NCBI GenBank assembly: GCA_038225855.1
Contig: JBBRQU010000002.1
Coordinates: 62,001-126,000, forward strand
Length of the DNA stretch: 64,000 nucleotides
Reading direction: 5' to 3'
Origin: CAHJXF01 sp038225855
GTDB taxonomy: Bacteria; Pseudomonadota; Gammaproteobacteria; Burkholderiales; Burkholderiaceae_D
Position numbers and translations under genes: made by a program. Below the pieces are notes generated by a model, which had not been told where the DNA came from, did no database searches, and worked only from the letters and a program-made list of their open reading frames with translations. Of this stretch, positions 61,647 through 64,000 are shown in pieces (the first letter of the stretch is position 1; the number at the start of each line of letters is the position of its first letter).

Positions 61647-62333
61647 ATGATCAAGCTCTACTACCACCCATCCCCCAACCCCGCCAAGGTCGCGCTGTTT
61701 CTCGAAGAGACCGGTCTGCCCTACGAGCTCGTGCCGGTGGACACCCGCAAGGGCGAACAGCACGCTGCCGCGTTCACCGCCATCAATCCGAATGCGAAGA
61801 CACCAGCCCTCGTCGATGGTGATGTGGCCATTTTCGACAGCACTGCGATCCTGCTCTACCTCGCCGAAAAGACCGGCCGCTTCCTGCCTGCGAACACGCC
61901 CGATCAGCGCGCGCAGATGTTGTCGTGGCTGATGTTCGTGGCCACCGGCATCGGGCCGTACTCCGGCCAGGCGGTGCACTTCAAGCACTTCGCGCCCGAT
62001 CCCAAGGAGTACGCGGTCAACCGCTACGACTTCGAGGCGCAGCGGCACTGGAACATCATCGATGTGCGACTGGCCGGACGCCGCTGGATGGTGGGCGACG
62101 AGTACTCGATCGTCGACATGGCGGTGTGGGGCTGGGCGCGCGCAGTGCCCTTCATCCTCGGCGCCGAAGCATGGGACAAGCTGCCGAACGTTAAGCGACT
62201 GCTCGACGAGATCAATGCCCGTCCGGCCGCGCAGCGCGTCGAGGCGTTGAAGGCGCAACACGCCTACAAGACCGAGATGGACGAAGACGCGCGCCGCCAG
62301 ATGTTCCCGCAGAACGCGCGTCTGGCCGCGTGA
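61647..62333 (+). CDS. Glutathione S-transferase family protein
   Basis: The 228-aa product has an N-terminal thioredoxin-fold domain with YYHPSPNPAKVALFLEE (catalytic Ser/Asn region), the cis-Pro segment NAKTPALVDG, and FDSTAILLYLAEKTGRFLP for glutathione binding. An all-helical C-terminal domain with YSIVDMAVWGWARA completes it. It resembles YfcG/Ure2p-like GSTs with disulfide reductase activity. It is transcribed alone. Confidence 0.93.
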   Translation: MIKLYYHPSPNPAKVALFLEETGLPYELVPVDTRKGEQHAAAFTAINPNAKTPALVDGDVAIFDSTAILLYLAEKTGRFLPANTPDQRAQMLSWLMFVATGIGPYSGQAVHFKHFAPDPKEYAVNRYDFEAQRHWNIIDVRLAGRRWMVGDEYSIVDMAVWGWARAVPFILGAEAWDKLPNVKRLLDEINARPAAQRVEALKAQHAYKTEMDEDARRQMFPQNARLAA

Positions 62334-62414
62334 GGAATCGGTGATCGGTGCTTGCAGGCGCAGCCGGCAAGCCAGTCGACCTCGCGGCGCGTTCGGCGCG
62401 GTTGAGGCCGAGCC

Positions 62415-63104
62415 TCAGAAAGTCTCACTCATCGGTCTGAGATCGAGCTCGTGCGACCAGGCGGTACGGTCTTGCCGATAGAGGTCATGGTAGACGTCAG
62501 CGATTGCCGACGGAGCGAGCGCAGATTGCGAGTTGCTGTCCCCTTCGCCCGCGATCATGCCGTCGAGAATGACATGTGCGACATGCACGCCCTTCGGTCC
62601 GAGTTCCCGCGCCATGCTTTGAGCGAGGGCGCGCAATCCGAACTTCGGCACGGCAAAGGCTGCAAAGCCGGACCCACCACGAATCGACGCGGTCGCGCCG
62701 GTGAAGATCATGGTCCCCTTGCCGCGCGGCGCCATGGTGCGCGCCGCAGTCTGTCCCACCAGGAAGCCGGCCAGGCATCCGATCCGCCAGGCTTGCGAGA
62801 ACATTTCCTCCGACAGGTCGAGGATGCTGCCCCGATCCCACGTCCCGACATTGAACACGACGAGATCCGGAATCCCGAGTTCGCTTTCGATTTTGGCGAA
62901 GGTCGCCGTCACTTGGGCACTCTGGGTGGCATCGCAGATATATCCCAGAATATGCTTGCGATCCACGTCGGGGCCCGATGCAACATGACCGCCGCTACGC
63001 GAGATCGCTGCGACCGTCATACCGCCGCGCGCGAAGCGCTGAACCAAGGCACTGCCAAGTCCCGGCCCGGCGCCGACGACCACTGCGATTTGTCGTTCGG
63101 TCAT
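62415..63104 (-). CDS. Atypical short-chain dehydrogenase/reductase with Phe in place of catalytic Tyr
   Basis: The 229-aa Rossmann protein has VVVGAGPGLGSALVQRFA for NAD(P) binding and VVFNVGTWD in place of NNAG. The YxxxK site reads F150-A-V-P-K154, so the catalytic tyrosine is phenylalanine; Ser is likely in TGATAS. ATG 63104 has an AAGGTGG-type ribosome binding site. It may be a non-canonical reductase or a binding protein. Confidence 0.88.
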   Translation of the reverse strand: MTERQIAVVVGAGPGLGSALVQRFARGGMTVAAISRSGGHVASGPDVDRKHILGYICDATQSAQVTATFAKIESELGIPDLVVFNVGTWDRGSILDLSEEMFSQAWRIGCLAGFLVGQTAARTMAPRGKGTMIFTGATASIRGGSGFAAFAVPKFGLRALAQSMARELGPKGVHVAHVILDGMIAGEGDSNSQSALAPSAIADVYHDLYRQDRTAWSHELDLRPMSETF

Positions 63105-63163
63105 TCTTTCCACCTTTCAACGTTGTGGTTCGAGCGCGTGCTATCGAATGCCGTCGCGCCGCA

Positions 63164-64000
63164 TCAAGCCGCCTTGCGCTTCTCGATCCAGTCGTCGATC
63201 ACGCGCTCGAGCAGCACCAGCGGCAGCGAGCCGTGGGTCAGCACCTCGTTGTGGAATTGCGCGAGGTCGAACTTCGCACCGAGCGCGAGCCTGGCTTTCT
63301 CGCGCAGCGCGAGGATCTTCAGCGCGCCGACCTTGTACGCCAGCGCCTGACCGGGATTGACGAAGTAGCGTTCGATCTCGGCAGCGACGAATGCTTCATC
63401 CTTGCCGGTCTTCTCCATCATGTAGGCGATCGCCTGTTCGCGCGTCCAGTGCTTGTAGTGGATGCCGCTGTCGACCACCAGGCGCACCGACCGCATCATG
63501 TCCCAGAGCAGGCGGCCCACGCCATCGAGCGGCTCGTGCTCGAGGCCGAGTTCGAATGCGAGACGTTCGGCATAGAGCGCCCAGCCTTCGACATACGCGG
63601 TCAGCGGGATGACCTTGCGAAACAGCGGCAGGTCCTGGCGTTCCTGCGCGACCGTGATCTGGAAATGATGACCGGGGATACCTTCGTGAAAGGCTTCGTT
63701 GCGCATCTCGAACTTCGGAGAATCTCCCACGTCGCGCAGGTTCACGTAGAAGATGCCCGGCCGCGAGCCGTCGAGCGATCCCGCTGCGTAGAACGCCGTC
63801 GCCGCGCCGGCCTGCAAGGCCGCGGGCACTGCCTTGACCTCGACGCCCAACCTGGGTCGCACATCGAACGCCTTGCCCAGACCTCGGTTCACTTCGTCGA
63901 GGATGATTTGATAGCGCGCGAGCAATGCCTGCCTTCCTTCGGCCGTGTCGGGATACACCTGCGCCGGATCGTGAGAAATTTTCTGCAGGCGCGCGCCGGT
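63164..64000 (-). CDS. DUF885 family protein (5' end outside window)
   Basis: The C-terminal 278 residues of a DUF885 protein are present and the frame is open to the window edge. The metallopeptidase-like motif NEAFHEGIPGHHFQI (HExxxxxH) and the downstream Glu in YVEGWALYAERLAFELG are intact. DUF885 proteins are about 600 aa and often secreted; their substrate is undefined. It ends ERVIDDWIEKRKAA, and the SDR gene follows downstream on the same strand. Confidence 0.9.
   Translation of the reverse strand, partial: TGARLQKISHDPAQVYPDTAEGRQALLARYQIILDEVNRGLGKAFDVRPRLGVEVKAVPAALQAGAATAFYAAGSLDGSRPGIFYVNLRDVGDSPKFEMRNEAFHEGIPGHHFQITVAQERQDLPLFRKVIPLTAYVEGWALYAERLAFELGLEHEPLDGVGRLLWDMMRSVRLVVDSGIHYKHWTREQAIAYMMEKTGKDEAFVAAEIERYFVNPGQALAYKVGALKILALREKARLALGAKFDLAQFHNEVLTHGSLPLVLLERVIDDWIEKRKAA

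Noticed and set aside
1..64000. Search for tRNA and rRNA genes
   Set aside because: No T-loop/acceptor pattern or rRNA-like segment was found by reading; short or divergent tRNAs could still be missed without a covariance search.

Overview
The window is GC-rich, densely coded bacterial chromosome with a betaproteobacterial (Burkholderiales-like) gene complement. Supporting signs are a PAS sensor kinase divergent from aceE, a dihydrolipoamide dehydrogenase carrying its own lipoyl domain, a phasin, split pntAA/pntAB/pntB, argA next to hrpA, and many ATGA/GTGA/TTGA gene overlaps. I cannot fix the genus. No rRNA, tRNA, CRISPR array, prophage or complete insertion sequence was seen. Both ends cut genes: a sensor kinase on the left and a DUF885 protein on the right.

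Layout. 1-9.8 kb: sensor kinase and the pyruvate dehydrogenase operon aceE-aceF-lpdA, with an EamA transporter coupled to lpdA. 9.9-13.3 kb: membrane protein, rpiA, phoU, a patch of small accessory genes with an attC-like remnant, and yggX. 13.4-21 kb: a NarL-type two-component pair with a TonB-like periplasmic protein, then argA and hrpA. 21.2-26.6 kb: a beta-propeller / polysaccharide deacetylase / fatty-acid hydroxylase operon, then an EI24 membrane protein, a molybdopterin-binding-fold protein and queC. 26.6-32.6 kb: phasin with its own promoter and terminator, a histone-deacetylase-like hydrolase, a second EamA transporter, nitroreductase, a tartrate/isopropylmalate-type dehydrogenase and a D,D-endopeptidase. 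32.6-42.6 kb, minus strand: orphan hybrid kinase, then nudJ-mnmA followed by a four-gene MacAB-like export system. 42.7-50.7 kb: transhydrogenase pntAA-pntAB-pntB, a decayed NERD/UvrD-like helicase, a cupin, an IS3-like fragment, a neutral zinc metallopeptidase, a CHRD lipoprotein, a DUF72 protein and small envelope proteins. 50.7-59.1 kb: glycolate oxidase operon glcD-glcE-glcF with lrgA-lrgB and a FAD oxidoreductase, divergent from an L-lactate/glycolate-type FMN dehydrogenase. 59.1-61.6 kb: a compact toxin-antitoxin and decayed restriction-modification island. 61.6-64 kb: glutathione transferase, short-chain dehydrogenase and DUF885 peptidase-like protein.

How the genes work together. Central carbon metabolism dominates: pyruvate oxidation, ribose-5-phosphate isomerisation, NADPH supply by transhydrogenase, 2-hydroxyacid oxidation and PHB granule coating. 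The most informative association is glcDEF with lrgAB: the plastid LrgAB homologue PLGG1 moves glycolate and glycerate, so this operon plausibly pairs a 2-hydroxyacid oxidase with its own carrier.

The most unusual DNA is 59.1-61.6 kb. An apparently intact TumE-type pair sits behind a near-consensus promoter with an embedded operator and an apparently leaderless GTG start. It is followed by truncated hicB and hicA, a both-ends-truncated Type ISP-like methyltransferase fragment joined to a headless phosphatase gene, and an intact vapBC-like pair. Smaller decay zones lie at 12.1-13.0 kb and 45.5-47.2 kb. Dispersed intergenic repeats occur at about 24.0, 38.5, 39.5, 48.2 and 60.8 kb.
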